21,578 bases of DNA, from contig JAGQRA010001004.1 of NCBI GenBank assembly GCA_020425885.1, positions 1 through 21,578 on the forward strand, in the 5' to 3' direction. This document shows positions 1 to 8,781 of this stretch, in pieces (the stretch's first letter is position 1; every line of letters starts with the position of its first letter). Under the pieces are notes generated by a model. It had not been told where the DNA came from and ran no database searches. It saw only the letters and a list, made by a program, of their open reading frames with translations. The DNA is from Planctomycetota bacterium (lineage in GTDB: Bacteria > Planctomycetota > UBA1135 > UBA2386). Position numbers and translations under genes: made by a program.

Positions 1-252
1 ATTGGCGTTGCCGGGGCGCGCCGCCTCGGTCGCCGACAGCGCCGACGGATCGGTGACGATGCGGAAGCCATCATCGTGCATCGGCGCGCCGCAGCCGCCG
101 ATCAGGTCACGGGCCTCGATCTCGATCCGCGCCCGGGTCAGGTCGATCTGCTCGTTCCAGTCGGCGTCGATCTGCACGCGACCCTGTTGCATCCGAACGC
201 CGCTGTAGTGCCGGCGTCGGTCGAACGTCGCACGGGTGAAGTCGCCTTTCAT
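1..252 (-). CDS. DUF6519-type eCIS-associated protein, N-terminal fragment
   Basis: An ATG at 250-252 opens a minus-strand frame that stays open for 84 codons and runs off the left edge, so only the N-terminus is present. The fragment begins MKGDFTRATFDRRRHYSGVR and continues MQQGRVQIDADWNEQ. I recognise this opening (MKGDF, then the MQQGRV-DADWNEQ block) as the N-terminus of the DUF6519 family, large proteins recurrently encoded at the end of baseplate operons of contractile injection systems. Their function is unknown; a surface or baseplate-decoration role is only inferred. The start lies 42 bases after the stop of the gpI-type gene, the second-largest gap in the operon, with only a weak purine-rich stretch (AGCGAG) upstream. 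The missing C-terminus could carry repeats or effector-like domains that cannot be seen here. Confidence 0.85.
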   Translation of the reverse strand, partial: MKGDFTRATFDRRRHYSGVRMQQGRVQIDADWNEQIDLTRARIEIEARDLIGGCGAPMHDDGFRIVTDPSALSATEAARPGNAN

Positions 253-294
253 GATTTGCTCGCTAGCGGATGATTGAGTCGATGTCGTTGCGGT

Positions 295-2646
295 TCAGGT
301 CACGAAGACGAACCCGCTCTCGAGGCCGAGGCGGAGGTACTCGTCGAGGCTGGCCTGCAGATTCGCGATGCGTTGTGGGTTCTTGAGGAGGCTCCAGACC
401 CCCATCTCGGATCCGTCCTCGGCGCCGGTCCGGATCTCGACCGCACAGGCCCGCGCCAGCTGCGCGAACCCCGGATCGCCGAATCGGGTCGATGTGAACA
501 TGGGCACCGTGGCCGCGATCACGCGCGCCACCTCGTCGGGCGACAGCGCCGATCGCTCGACGCCGAGTTCGCGCGCCCGCGCCTCGATCGCCAGGCCGGG
601 CTGACAGCGGAAGCGACGCGGCGTGCGCGACTCCGCGCCGAGGCGGCGCGGTGGCACGAACGAGAAGCGGACGCAACCCTGTTGCAGACGCTCGACGACG
701 ACGACCTCGCGGAAGATCGTCTCCGACGCGTCGAGGCGCTCGACGAACACCCGGCCGAACACGGTCGTTCGCTCCAGGGACAGGGCCGGCCCCGAAACGG
801 TCGCGCCGAGGTCACCGGCGATCGACACCCCGGGGCCTGAGGCGCCGGCCGCGAGCAGGGAGCGACCGTGCACCACGCTGTCGGCGACGGCGATCGAGCG
901 GATCACGTTCGAGGCGATCAGCGGCGCCGTGATCGTCCGCCGCAGCGACAGCGACAGCCCATCGTTGTCGCTGCCGGCGACCGAGCTGTCGACCTCGACG
1001 CCTTCGACGAGCGTCGAATCGACGAACTCGAGCCCACCGAGATTGCCGGCCCGCACCAGGACCGGCTGTTCGATCAGCACGCCGTCGAAGCGGAGCTCGC
1101 CGGGGGCGGCGCTGCCGGCCGCAGCGGTCCCGACCACCTCGATGGTGCCGCCGAGCAACGCGCGTCGCTCGGCGCGCTCGACCGGCAAGCCGTCGGCGAT
1201 CCCGGCCCACTCGGCGGCGAGGATGGTCAGCCGACGCCCCTCGCCGAGCTCGATCGTGCTCGGGCCCAAGAGGTCATCGTTCTGCGCGCTGTTGTCGAGC
1301 AGCACGATGTATCCGGTCGCGTTGATCGTCTGCGCGTTCCACGCCACGACCGCGTCGGCGATCGAGAGAAACCGCGTCGTGCCGTTCGAGGCGACGCCGA
1401 GATGGGCGAAGGAAGCCTCACGGCCGACCGCGGCGACCCAGCCATCGAGCTCGAGACCGGCGTCGACATCGCGCTGATAGGGCCCGGCGCCGAGGTCGCC
1501 GGCGAGGCCGTAGGCGTAGCTGACGTGCACGATCGTCGGCACGACCGCGGCGGGGAACGCGACGCGGCCGAGCTCGGGATCGACATAGGCGCGGATCGGC
1601 ATCGGCACCGCCAGCGTCGTGCCGTCGGCGAACTCGACGGTGTAGCTCTTGCTGCCCGAAGGCGCGGTCCAGCCGGCCTCGTCCCAGGCCGACAAGTCGC
1701 AGATCATGATCTCCTCGGCCGGGATCGCGACGAAGCTGCCGCCGCCGGCGGCGACGTGGTCCTCGTCGAGGAAGACCTGCAGCACCGGCGGGTTGGCCGC
1801 ATCGACGCGATCGTCGAACCAGGCGTAGGTGACCGTGCGCTCGCCGCCCAGCACCAGGTTCTCGGCCATGACCTGGCGACGGGCCTCGAGCTCGTCGTAG
1901 AGCGGCCGACGCCGCAACCGCGCCGGCACGTTGAGCTCGGACGCCAGCTGGGTGATCTCGCTCTCTGCCTGCGGCCGGTTGAACAGCGGCAGGTCGAGGC
2001 CGAGCGGATCGAACGTGTAGCGACCCTCCGTCGGGGCGGCGTGCGGTCGGGCCTCGCTGCGGACGATCGGGCAGGCCGCGAGCCGCCACAGGAACAGTCC
2101 GACGTTCGGGATGTTGGGGCGCGCGGCGCCGGCCGCGATCGGACGGACGTCGACCCCGTACGCGGCCGGATCGAACGCGCCGCCGATCAGCTCGAGGGCA
2201 CCCGAGTCGCGCAGATCGAGGGTCCGCACGTGGTCGCCGCGGACATGGTTCAGGTGCTGGGTCGTGTCCAGGCGAAGGAAGAACTCGACGGCGCGGCTGC
2301 GCCAACCCGTGGTGTCGAACGCCAGCTGCTCGAGCATCGGCGCCGTGCCCTTGCGCCGCCGATAGGCCAGGGTGTTGGCGACACGGCCGCGTTGGCTGAA
2401 CGCGGCGGTGTCGACGAAGCCGTGCAGGTTGGTGACGCCGAGCAGGTCGCCGATGTAGGGCACGACCCACTCGGCGCAGGTCTCGATGAAGAGATCGTCG
2501 TGCAGCTGATCGATGTCGGCCTCGACCCGCCGGGCCTGCTCGGCGATCACCTCGATCAGCGCCCGCAGCTCACCCGTTCCCTCGTCCCGGATGCGATAGA
2601 TCGACGGCAGCAGCTGCCAGAGTCGGTCGGCGGTGAAGTGGCTCAT
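295..2646 (-). CDS. gpI-type phage tail/baseplate protein with large C-terminal extension
   Basis: This 783-residue protein has an N-terminus (about residues 1-150; LLPSIYRIRDEGTGELRALI, then WVVPYIGDLLGV) resembling the P2 gpI-like tail protein family, whose members join the baseplate wedge. The middle is beta-rich. From about residue 480 to 650 a series of short Val/Ile/Leu strands separated by Gly/Asp turns looks like a beta-solenoid. The C-terminus has a block typical of eCIS homologues: CVRFSFVPP near 658, RTPRRFRCQP near 674, then GAEDGSEMGVW and ASLDEYLRLGLESG up to the end. The start is the ATG at 2644-2646, which overlaps the previous stop (ATGA). The frame stays open for 158 codons further upstream, but that stretch lies inside the gpJ-like gene and is a shadow. 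A tail-fibre-like or surface role for the extension is inference. Confidence 0.88.
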   Translation of the reverse strand: MSHFTADRLWQLLPSIYRIRDEGTGELRALIEVIAEQARRVEADIDQLHDDLFIETCAEWVVPYIGDLLGVTNLHGFVDTAAFSQRGRVANTLAYRRRKGTAPMLEQLAFDTTGWRSRAVEFFLRLDTTQHLNHVRGDHVRTLDLRDSGALELIGGAFDPAAYGVDVRPIAAGAARPNIPNVGLFLWRLAACPIVRSEARPHAAPTEGRYTFDPLGLDLPLFNRPQAESEITQLASELNVPARLRRRPLYDELEARRQVMAENLVLGGERTVTYAWFDDRVDAANPPVLQVFLDEDHVAAGGGSFVAIPAEEIMICDLSAWDEAGWTAPSGSKSYTVEFADGTTLAVPMPIRAYVDPELGRVAFPAAVVPTIVHVSYAYGLAGDLGAGPYQRDVDAGLELDGWVAAVGREASFAHLGVASNGTTRFLSIADAVVAWNAQTINATGYIVLLDNSAQNDDLLGPSTIELGEGRRLTILAAEWAGIADGLPVERAERRALLGGTIEVVGTAAAGSAAPGELRFDGVLIEQPVLVRAGNLGGLEFVDSTLVEGVEVDSSVAGSDNDGLSLSLRRTITAPLIASNVIRSIAVADSVVHGRSLLAAGASGPGVSIAGDLGATVSGPALSLERTTVFGRVFVERLDASETIFREVVVVERLQQGCVRFSFVPPRRLGAESRTPRRFRCQPGLAIEARARELGVERSALSPDEVARVIAATVPMFTSTRFGDPGFAQLARACAVEIRTGAEDGSEMGVWSLLKNPQRIANLQASLDEYLRLGLESGFVFVT

Positions 2647-5099
2647 GATGACACCGCCTCCAGGCTGATGCCGTCGCCATCGATGACGACGAGCTGCGCC
2701 GGCAGCACCACGCCACCTTCGTAGCGCGCGGTGAGGGCGAGGAGCCGCGGATGCTGCAGTGCGGCGAGGCCGTTCAGGGTGTCGAGATCGACCGCGATGA
2801 CCCCGTCGACGCCCTGTAGCACGGCCATGATCTCGCCGGCGGTGACACCCTGCCCGAGCGCCCGTCGGGCGAAGGAGAAGGCATCGAGCAGGACCGCCGT
2901 CGCCGCCGCCAGGACGTCGTCCCGGACGTGGGCGGCATCGACGATCAGCTTCGCCGACAACGAGAACTCGATCTGCTCCCAGACCGCGGTCTCGATCCGT
3001 TCGGCGCCGTGCCAGGCAGCGGCGAGCGAGTCGAGCAGATTGGCGACGGTGTCGCCCGAGACCTCCGCGCCGTCGACGCCGGCGACGGTGATGTGGGCGA
3101 AGCGCTCGGTGCCGTTCCACAGCCGCGCGACCCGGGCCTTGCCGATGCCGGGATAGGCCCGCGCGAACGACTCGAGATCGCGCAGCGACACGACGCGATC
3201 GAGGGTCAGCACCGTGAGCGGCGCGTTGGCGCGGGCATCGGCCAGAGCCTCGCGATCGTCACCGCCGCTCGGCGCCAGCGGATTGCTCACGCTCTTCACG
3301 CCGAGCGGCTTGTTGATGAGCAGCTTGATCTGATTCGCCGCGATGTGACCTTCGAGCCCCGAGCCGATCCGATAGCTGGCGGTGACGTTCTCGGTTCCGG
3401 TCGGCAGGCGGGCGCCGGTCACGCCGTCGCCGAAGCGCACGATCGTGGTGCCGTCGTCCTCGAGCCGCCGCTCGTAGACCATCGCGTCGGGCGGCTGGCC
3501 GTAGAGGGTATCGACCTCGTCCCAGCGCACACCGTCGACCCGGAGCTCGAGCGTGCTGTCGTGACCGCGGGTGTTGGCAGCCGCGGTGTGGGTGAGCGGC
3601 GAGTTCGCCAGGGTGAAGGTCTGGAAGGCGGCCGCGCCATCGCCGCTGCCGAGGGTCTCGGTCCTGGCTTCGCCGTGGGTGGCGCGCGCCACGTTGGCGT
3701 TGATGCGCACCGTGCCGCGCACGTAGCTGTGCAGGAGATCGCCCGTCAGGATCAGCCGCGTCGGATCGGCGGCCTCGTCGACCGAGTGGATCTCGGCGAT
3801 CTCCTCGACCTCCTGCCCGTCGGTGTCGGTGCCACGGACGACGAGCAGCCGACCGGCTTCGAGCCCCTCGACCAACCGGCTCAGCTCGATGACGTTGCCG
3901 GCGACGGGCTCGGTCAGCGGCCGTTCGGCCTGCTCGAGCAGCTCGCTCTGGCCATGGATGACGACCCGGCGCACCGACTCGACCCCGGTGTCGCACTTGT
4001 CGAGGTTCTCGCCCAGGATCGAGAGCTGCGTCGACTTGCCGGACAGCGCGAAGCCGGTGAGCGCATCGGCGACGACCCGTTTCACCTCGTAGACCTCGGC
4101 ATAGGACGGCGAGGCGACGACGATCCACGAGCCTTCGACGATCTCGGTGTAGACCCGATCGAGATACAGCGTGGAGCCGGACTCGTCACCGGTGATGCCG
4201 GCGATGGTCAGGTTCGACCAGTGCGTGACCCCGACCGCGGGATCGCCGTACTTGTCGCGGACCTCGGCCGGCAGCACGTTCCAATCGGGGGCGTTGTGAC
4301 CGAAGTGGGCGGCCCGCGTCCGCAGCGCGTAGACCTTCGGCGCCGCCGACGGGTTCTTGTGCGGGTCGTACGAGCCGAGCCGGTGATCGAGCGTGATCGT
4401 GGTCACGTCGTTCTCGCGGTCGAGCTCGATGGCGATGACGCGGCGGAAGTCCCATTGATCGCTGGTCGGGTCCGCCTCCCGTTCCGAGCCGACCAGCAGC
4501 AGGCCGTCGCCGAGACCGAGATTGGTGGTCACGCCCTTGAGGTAGATGACCGTGTCGCCCTTGATCGGCGTGAAGGGCGCGCTGGTGCGCGCGCGCAGAT
4601 CGTTCCATGCGGCCCGGGCATGGATGTCCTCGATGGTCTCGAAGATCTGCGGCAGCTCGTCCTGTCCCGGAACGCTCTGCGCCCTGGTTCCGATCGGGAT
4701 CTCGGCGGTGCTCGGCGCACCGGTCGGCGTCGTCGACTCGACCTGGAAGGCGAGATAGGTGCCGGCCGCGACACCCGGACGCAGCTCGTAGCCGATCTGC
4801 CGCGCCAGCTCGAGCACCGAGCCGCGCTCGACCGCGGTGCGCAGGTAGTGCTCGTTGGCGATGCGCTCCTGGTAGAAGGTCAGCACGTCGAGCGTGACCG
4901 CCCAGGCGTCGAGCAGCGCGATCGACGGATCGTCGCCGGCGAGACCGAGGCCGCGCAATGCCGGCCGCGCCCGCAGCGCCCGGTGCATGGCAGCGGCGAA
5001 CGCACCGTGATCCGCGGTGCGATAGACGATGCTCGACAGGCCCGGTCGATTCGGCACGGGCTCGGGAACGGCAGCGCCGCAGCAGTTGGTCGCGGTCAT
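2643..5099 (-). CDS. Putative baseplate assembly protein (second gpJ-like wedge protein)
   Basis: This 818-residue protein matches what I know of the 'putative baseplate assembly protein' family of contractile injection systems (gpJ/gp6-related, Afp11/Afp12 region). The N-terminal section has the helical segment ALLDAWAVTLDVLTFYQERI followed by ANEHYLRTA. The gpJ-like core starts near residue 551 with VRFGDGVTGARLPTGTENV and SYRIGSGLEG, continues through a GGDDREALADAR helix (about 612) and VSLRDLESFARAYPGIGKA (about 637), and ends in the usual alpha/beta tail. It would form part of the wedge ring around the hub and trigger sheath contraction. Its start is 3 bases after the stop of the other gpJ-like gene, and its stop overlaps the next start (ATGA). 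The tandem arrangement of two very large gpJ-like proteins is normal for this lineage. Cys6 and Cys7 in the N-terminus are of unknown role. Confidence 0.92.
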   Translation of the reverse strand: MTATNCCGAAVPEPVPNRPGLSSIVYRTADHGAFAAAMHRALRARPALRGLGLAGDDPSIALLDAWAVTLDVLTFYQERIANEHYLRTAVERGSVLELARQIGYELRPGVAAGTYLAFQVESTTPTGAPSTAEIPIGTRAQSVPGQDELPQIFETIEDIHARAAWNDLRARTSAPFTPIKGDTVIYLKGVTTNLGLGDGLLLVGSEREADPTSDQWDFRRVIAIELDRENDVTTITLDHRLGSYDPHKNPSAAPKVYALRTRAAHFGHNAPDWNVLPAEVRDKYGDPAVGVTHWSNLTIAGITGDESGSTLYLDRVYTEIVEGSWIVVASPSYAEVYEVKRVVADALTGFALSGKSTQLSILGENLDKCDTGVESVRRVVIHGQSELLEQAERPLTEPVAGNVIELSRLVEGLEAGRLLVVRGTDTDGQEVEEIAEIHSVDEAADPTRLILTGDLLHSYVRGTVRINANVARATHGEARTETLGSGDGAAAFQTFTLANSPLTHTAAANTRGHDSTLELRVDGVRWDEVDTLYGQPPDAMVYERRLEDDGTTIVRFGDGVTGARLPTGTENVTASYRIGSGLEGHIAANQIKLLINKPLGVKSVSNPLAPSGGDDREALADARANAPLTVLTLDRVVSLRDLESFARAYPGIGKARVARLWNGTERFAHITVAGVDGAEVSGDTVANLLDSLAAAWHGAERIETAVWEQIEFSLSAKLIVDAAHVRDDVLAAATAVLLDAFSFARRALGQGVTAGEIMAVLQGVDGVIAVDLDTLNGLAALQHPRLLALTARYEGGVVLPAQLVVIDGDGISLEAVSS

Positions 5100-5102
5100 G
5101 AC

Positions 5103-7532
5103 TCAGAGTCCTCCCGCCATCTTCAGGTTCAGCAGCCCGTTCTCGGGCAGACTCGGATCGTTGTCGAGCCGCACGACCTCGAGGTCGGCGACCGCCAGCA
5201 GACCGCGTTCGAGCTCGTCGTCGGCGACCTTGCCGTAGCGCTGGAACCGCGTCACCTCGACCGAGGCGACGCCGTCGATCGCCATCGCGCGCCGGTAGAT
5301 CTGACTCAGGTAGACGGCCTGGCCGAAGGTGAAGGCATCCGGATGGAAGAAGCCGCGCCGGCCGTCGGCCAGCGTCGCGTTGCCGAGTTCGACGAGCAGC
5401 GACTGCTGGACATGGGAACGGAAGTAACCGGCCGCGACGCAGACATGGATCTCGATGTCGAGCGGCACGAACACAGGGTCGCGGACCTCGACGTCGAACC
5501 CGGCCATACGATAGCGCTCGAGGTGCGCCTGCACCCGCGCCATGAACTCGGCATCGCTGCGCACCGGCAGCCCGCCCTTGCGATCGATGGTCAGGAACAC
5601 CGTGAGCCAGGAGCCGGTCCAGCGGTAGCGGGCGGCGGCGCGCTGGACCCCCGGCAGTCGCTCGACCATGGTCGCGTAGTCGCGCTCGGTGACCGCCCGT
5701 TCCTGCGTACGGAAGGCCTGCGGCGCGGCGATCCGGACCTCGTCGAGGGATTCGGGCTCGGTGCCGCCGACGGCGGCCATCGGGTTGCGCACCGCGACGA
5801 TGCCGGCCTTGTCGATCACGCTGATCGCGCCGATGCCGACATTGCCGGCCGGACCGCCGCCGACCCGGTAAGAGGCGAGGAATTCCCGGCCGGGCGACGG
5901 CGCCTTGCCGAGCTGATCGTTGCCGAAGCGGACGTAGGCCCGACCGTCCTCCTCGGGTTCGACGACGAAGTGCGGTGCCGTACGATCGCTGGCGAGCAGA
6001 TCGGCGCGCGGGCTCCACGACTCGTCGCCGTCACGCAGGAACGTCGCGGCGGGGACCGCGGCGCGCGGGTCCTGACGCAGCGCGGCGGCGGCACCCTCGG
6101 TCTTCATCGCCTCGTGATCGTGGATCTCGGCGTGCACGACCGAACGCCGCTGCAGGCGCGGCCGGTAGCGATCGGCCGTGACGACCGCGGGTTCGAGCTT
6201 CTCGTCGTGAACCGAGGCGCCCTCGTCGACGAGCACGATGTTGCCGCGGACGCAGCTCGTGGCCCGCACGCCGAACGAGCCGTCGCCGGCCTCGATCCGC
6301 GCCGACAGGCAGAGGTCGAACGGCAGGGCGTCGTCGGCGTGCCACACGATCTCGACGACGTGCTGACCGGTCAGGGGATCGGCGGTCGACGCCGCGACCT
6401 CGATCAGCCGCACGGCGTGCCGCCGCGCCAGATCGGCGTCGACCGACAGCCCCGTGGCCGGACCGATGACCTCCTCGAACACCAACACGTCGCCGGGTTC
6501 GAGCCGCAACGGCGCCGTGGCCGGCTCGGCATCGAGCAGCGTCGCGCTCGTCGCCCCGGCCGACAGGCAGCACTCCTCGTCGCTCCAGGTGTAGAACGCG
6601 ATCTCGTTGTGCGACGGGTGCAGGTCGACATCGTGCATCGTCTCGAAGACGAGGGCATCGCTGCCGGCAGTCCGCATCACCGAACCCTGCGGCAACGTCA
6701 TGGTCGCGCTGCCGACCCTGACGTGGACCCAGGCCCTGGCGTTGGTGCCGTCGTGCACGCGGTAGTCGAGCAACCTGGCGTGCCGCCGCACCGAGGCGCG
6801 GCGGCGCGCGGTGCCGAGATAGGCCTCGGTGGCGACAGCGTCCTGGGCGTAGCTCAGGTGATCGCCGACGTAGGCCATCAGCTCGGTCAGGACCACGCCG
6901 AGATCGGCAGCGCTGCGATCGCGCCAGGCCGGCATCGTCACCGCGAGCCGGTCGAGCATCAGGCGACGGAAGCTGGCGTAGTCCTTGGCCAGGTAGTCGA
7001 TGACCGGCGCCGAAGCGGTTCGCGGCGGCGCCGCCGTATCGACCCGACAGTCGAACGGACTCGGGCACTCGACCTTGAACGAGAAGTCGATCGCGGCGAG
7101 CCGGACGTCGATGTCCGCCGGCAGCGCGACGCTGTTCGCCGCCGGCACGATGCGCAGCGTGTAGCTCGAGAAGTCGCCCGGCGCCCTGCAGCGGACGACG
7201 AGCACGTTCGCCACATCGGCGAGCGCCGACAGGAATGCGCTCTCGGCGGCGGTGATGACGCCGAGAGCGGCCAGCGCGGCGGCATCGGCGGCCATGCCGA
7301 CCCAGGCGATGGCGACCGCGGCGGCGCCCGCCGGCGCTTCGATCACGACGTCGTCGGCCGACAACGGCGCCGACAGCGGCTTCAGGAAGTGCACCAGCAG
7401 CGTGCCCTGACGCGCGGTGCCCGGCGGCGCCTCGCCGTCCAGCACCTGCAGCCAGTCGATCCCGTTCAGCGTGGCGTGCGCCCGCACCCGATCGAGCCGG
7501 TTCTGCTTGTCGCAATGGTAGACGGTGCTCAT
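5103..7532 (-). CDS. Putative baseplate assembly protein (first gpJ-like wedge protein)
   Basis: This 809-residue protein begins MSTVYHCDKQNRLDRV and belongs to the large gpJ-like baseplate proteins of contractile injection systems (Afp11-like). Visible landmarks are a beta-rich N-terminal region, the CPSPFDC segment before DYLAKDYASFRRLMLDRL (about residue 190), the helical block LTELMAYVGDHLSYAQDAV, and a gpJ-type core starting near residue 533 with YVRFGNDQLGKAPSPG and SYRVGGGPAGNVG, followed by RAVTERDYATMVERLPGVQRA in two halves. The C-terminus (FFHPDAFTFGQAVYLSQIYR) fits the wedge fold that contacts the gp25-like protein encoded next to it. The gene starts 5 bases after gp25 and ends 3 bases before the second gpJ-like gene, so it is surely cotranscribed. 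No transmembrane or signal sequence is present, as expected for a cytoplasmically assembled particle. Confidence 0.92.
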   Translation of the reverse strand: MSTVYHCDKQNRLDRVRAHATLNGIDWLQVLDGEAPPGTARQGTLLVHFLKPLSAPLSADDVVIEAPAGAAAVAIAWVGMAADAAALAALGVITAAESAFLSALADVANVLVVRCRAPGDFSSYTLRIVPAANSVALPADIDVRLAAIDFSFKVECPSPFDCRVDTAAPPRTASAPVIDYLAKDYASFRRLMLDRLAVTMPAWRDRSAADLGVVLTELMAYVGDHLSYAQDAVATEAYLGTARRRASVRRHARLLDYRVHDGTNARAWVHVRVGSATMTLPQGSVMRTAGSDALVFETMHDVDLHPSHNEIAFYTWSDEECCLSAGATSATLLDAEPATAPLRLEPGDVLVFEEVIGPATGLSVDADLARRHAVRLIEVAASTADPLTGQHVVEIVWHADDALPFDLCLSARIEAGDGSFGVRATSCVRGNIVLVDEGASVHDEKLEPAVVTADRYRPRLQRRSVVHAEIHDHEAMKTEGAAAALRQDPRAAVPAATFLRDGDESWSPRADLLASDRTAPHFVVEPEEDGRAYVRFGNDQLGKAPSPGREFLASYRVGGGPAGNVGIGAISVIDKAGIVAVRNPMAAVGGTEPESLDEVRIAAPQAFRTQERAVTERDYATMVERLPGVQRAAARYRWTGSWLTVFLTIDRKGGLPVRSDAEFMARVQAHLERYRMAGFDVEVRDPVFVPLDIEIHVCVAAGYFRSHVQQSLLVELGNATLADGRRGFFHPDAFTFGQAVYLSQIYRRAMAIDGVASVEVTRFQRYGKVADDELERGLLAVADLEVVRLDNDPSLPENGLLNLKMAGGL

Positions 7533-7537
7533 GGCGG

Positions 7538-7894
7538 TCAGGTGGTGCGTGAGAACGTGGACACGCTGCGTTGCCGGGTGAGGCGGATCACGTACTGGAC
7601 CGTGACCGACAGGATGCCGTCGTCGCTCTCGACGGCGACCTTCTCGATCGAGGCGTACTCGCCGAGGTGCTCCTGCAGCGCCGCCTGCACCGTCGCCTCC
7701 ATGGCGCCGGCGAGCAGGTCGCTGTTGGGGGCGAAGACGTACTGCATCAAGCCGCTGCCGAAGCCGGGGCGGTTGACGCGTTCACCCGGCATCGTGAACA
7801 GCACCTGTTCGATCAGGTCGCGGACGTGGTCGCCGTCGCCGGTCTGCGCCGTGCGACCGCGGCCGTCGAGGTGATAGGGGAAGTCGATATGCAT
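7538..7894 (-). CDS. GPW/gp25-like baseplate wedge protein
   Basis: This 118-residue protein has the size and layout of the gp25/GpW family (Afp9-like; TssE-like in type VI secretion). In phage and eCIS baseplates this protein sits at the wedge core and nucleates the first sheath ring. The characteristic block is visible: HVRDLIEQVLFTMPGERV, NRPGFGSGLMQYVF (the conserved R-P-x-F-G-S-G-L signature), then a helix (AGAMEATVQAALQEHLG) and paired strands with VAVESDDGILSVTVQYVI. The start is 9 bases after the PAAR-like gene's TAG stop. It is translated before the gpJ-like partner that it binds in homologous baseplates. PAAR precedes gp25 here, the reverse of the Afp order (gp25-like Afp9 then PAAR-like Afp10). 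Confidence 0.95.
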   Translation of the reverse strand: MHIDFPYHLDGRGRTAQTGDGDHVRDLIEQVLFTMPGERVNRPGFGSGLMQYVFAPNSDLLAGAMEATVQAALQEHLGEYASIEKVAVESDDGILSVTVQYVIRLTRQRSVSTFSRTT

Positions 7895-7903
7895 GATGCC
7901 TCG

Positions 7904-8221
7904 CTACGTTGCCTGGACTCGAACCTGGGTCGAGACGATCGTCACGCCGGTCCCGTTCGGCACGCAGACGGCCTGGCTGTCCTGCAACAGCACCGGCACG
8001 CCGCCGACCAGCACGCGGGTCGCGCCCTGCACCCACTGCGCCGTCACGCACGGCTGCGGCGAGGCGGTCGCGAACGGACAGCCGGCGATCGCATGCGGCG
8101 CCGACAGCGTCACCACCGGCTGGCCGTCGACGAGCACGCGCGGATTCGGCGCGGTCGCCTGGGCCTGCCCGCCGTGTTGGCAGAGCACCGTGGCGTTGGC
8201 ATGAAGGATGAAGCCGGGCAT
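7904..8221 (-). CDS. PAAR-like spike-tip protein
   Basis: This 105-residue protein is encoded directly after the gpV-type spike and is inferred to be the conical tip that caps it (Afp10-like role). Short hydrophobic strands are organised around repeated V-L-V-x-G-x-P-V units (LVDGQPVVT near 30-38 and LVGGVPVLLQ near 71-80). Four cysteines (14, 48, 58, 86) and His16 could hold a metal at the tip, as known PAAR proteins do with zinc. The order of Cys14-x-His16, a central Cys pair and the later Cys86 fits the PAAR-like proteins seen in eCIS operons rather than the classical short PAAR repeat. There is no C-terminal extension, so no toxin is fused to this tip. It starts 24 bases after the spike gene with no convincing Shine-Dalgarno sequence and ends with TAG. 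Confidence 0.82.
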   Translation of the reverse strand: MPGFILHANATVLCQHGGQAQATAPNPRVLVDGQPVVTLSAPHAIAGCPFATASPQPCVTAQWVQGATRVLVGGVPVLLQDSQAVCVPNGTGVTIVSTQVRVQAT

Positions 8222-8245
8222 GTTCGATTGCGTCGGTGACGTGAC

Positions 8246-8752
8246 TCAGATCACGTCGAGCGCACCTCCGTTGATGGTCACCTTCGGGCCCGTCATCTCG
8301 ATCGATGCGCCCATGCCGTTGTCGATCACGACGCCGGTCGGAGTCAGGCTCAGCTTCTGCCCCATCGCGGTCTCGAGCGTGATGCCGCCGATGCCGGGCG
8401 TGTCGTCGAGGGTCACCGAGTGGCCGCCCTCGGTGACGATCATGACCTTCTTGTACGGCGGCGCGAGCAGCACCGGCGGCACCTCGGCGGCCGAGCCCCA
8501 CCACGCACCGACCCAGATCGGGTAGTCCGGATCGCCCTGTTCGAACTCGATCCAGACTCCGGCACCGACGGTCGGCAGCGCGAAGAAACCGACCTGCGAG
8601 CCGCCGAACGGCGCGCACGGCATCGCCCAGCCGGTCTCGTCCTCGCCCGTGACATCGGGCACGCGCGCCTTGATGCGCCCGGTCATCAGCGGGTCGCTGA
8701 CGTCGGTGACGACACCTCGGTACTTGCCGAAGAACCTCGTGCGTTCGCTCAC
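8246..8752 (-). CDS. gpV/gp5-type baseplate spike protein
   Basis: This 168-residue protein has an N-terminal OB-fold region (about residues 8-92; FFGKYRGVVTD, GRIKARVPDVTG, GWAMPCAPFGG, ALPTVGAGVWIEFEQGD, PIWVGAWWG) like gpV and the gp5/VgrG N-domain. A short beta-helix stalk follows (about 100-168; GHSVTLDDTPG, GITLETAMGQKLSLTPTGVVI, KVTINGGALDVI). It trimerises to form the membrane-piercing spike beneath the PAAR tip. I chose the GTG at 8750-8752 because it overlaps the stop of the preceding decapeptide frame (GTGA) and gives the expected MSERTRFFGKYRG N-terminus. The frame stays open upstream to 9001, but that stretch lies inside the gpD gene and encodes unrelated sequence. In Afp/PVC the gpD and gpV parts are fused into one VgrG-like protein (Afp8); here they are separate. 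Confidence 0.93.
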   Translation of the reverse strand: MSERTRFFGKYRGVVTDVSDPLMTGRIKARVPDVTGEDETGWAMPCAPFGGSQVGFFALPTVGAGVWIEFEQGDPDYPIWVGAWWGSAAEVPPVLLAPPYKKVMIVTEGGHSVTLDDTPGIGGITLETAMGQKLSLTPTGVVIDNGMGASIEMTGPKVTINGGALDVI

Positions 8753-8781
8753 TGCTGCGGCTCGATCGATTGGATGTTCAT
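8749..8781 (-). other. Ten-codon coupling frame between hub and spike genes
   Basis: An ATG at 8779-8781 overlaps the gpD stop (ATGA) and opens a ten-codon frame (MNIQSIEPQQ). Its TGA in turn overlaps the GTG start of the spike gene (GTGA). This could pass terminating ribosomes from the hub gene to the spike gene across a 25-base gap. The overlaps are seen in the sequence; the function is inferred, and the frame could be a chance remnant. Confidence 0.35.

Noticed and set aside
2647..3120. N-terminal 158-codon extension of the gpI-type gene
   Set aside because: The extension overlaps the end of the gpJ-like gene in another frame and is low-complexity Arg-rich; the conserved N-terminus starts at the ATG at 2644-2646.
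2928..7874. A 1648-codon open frame on the plus strand
   Set aside because: It lies exactly antisense to the two gpJ-like genes and gp25, has a biased Arg/Asp/Val/Gly composition with no recognisable domain, and is the usual stop-poor shadow frame in GC-rich DNA.
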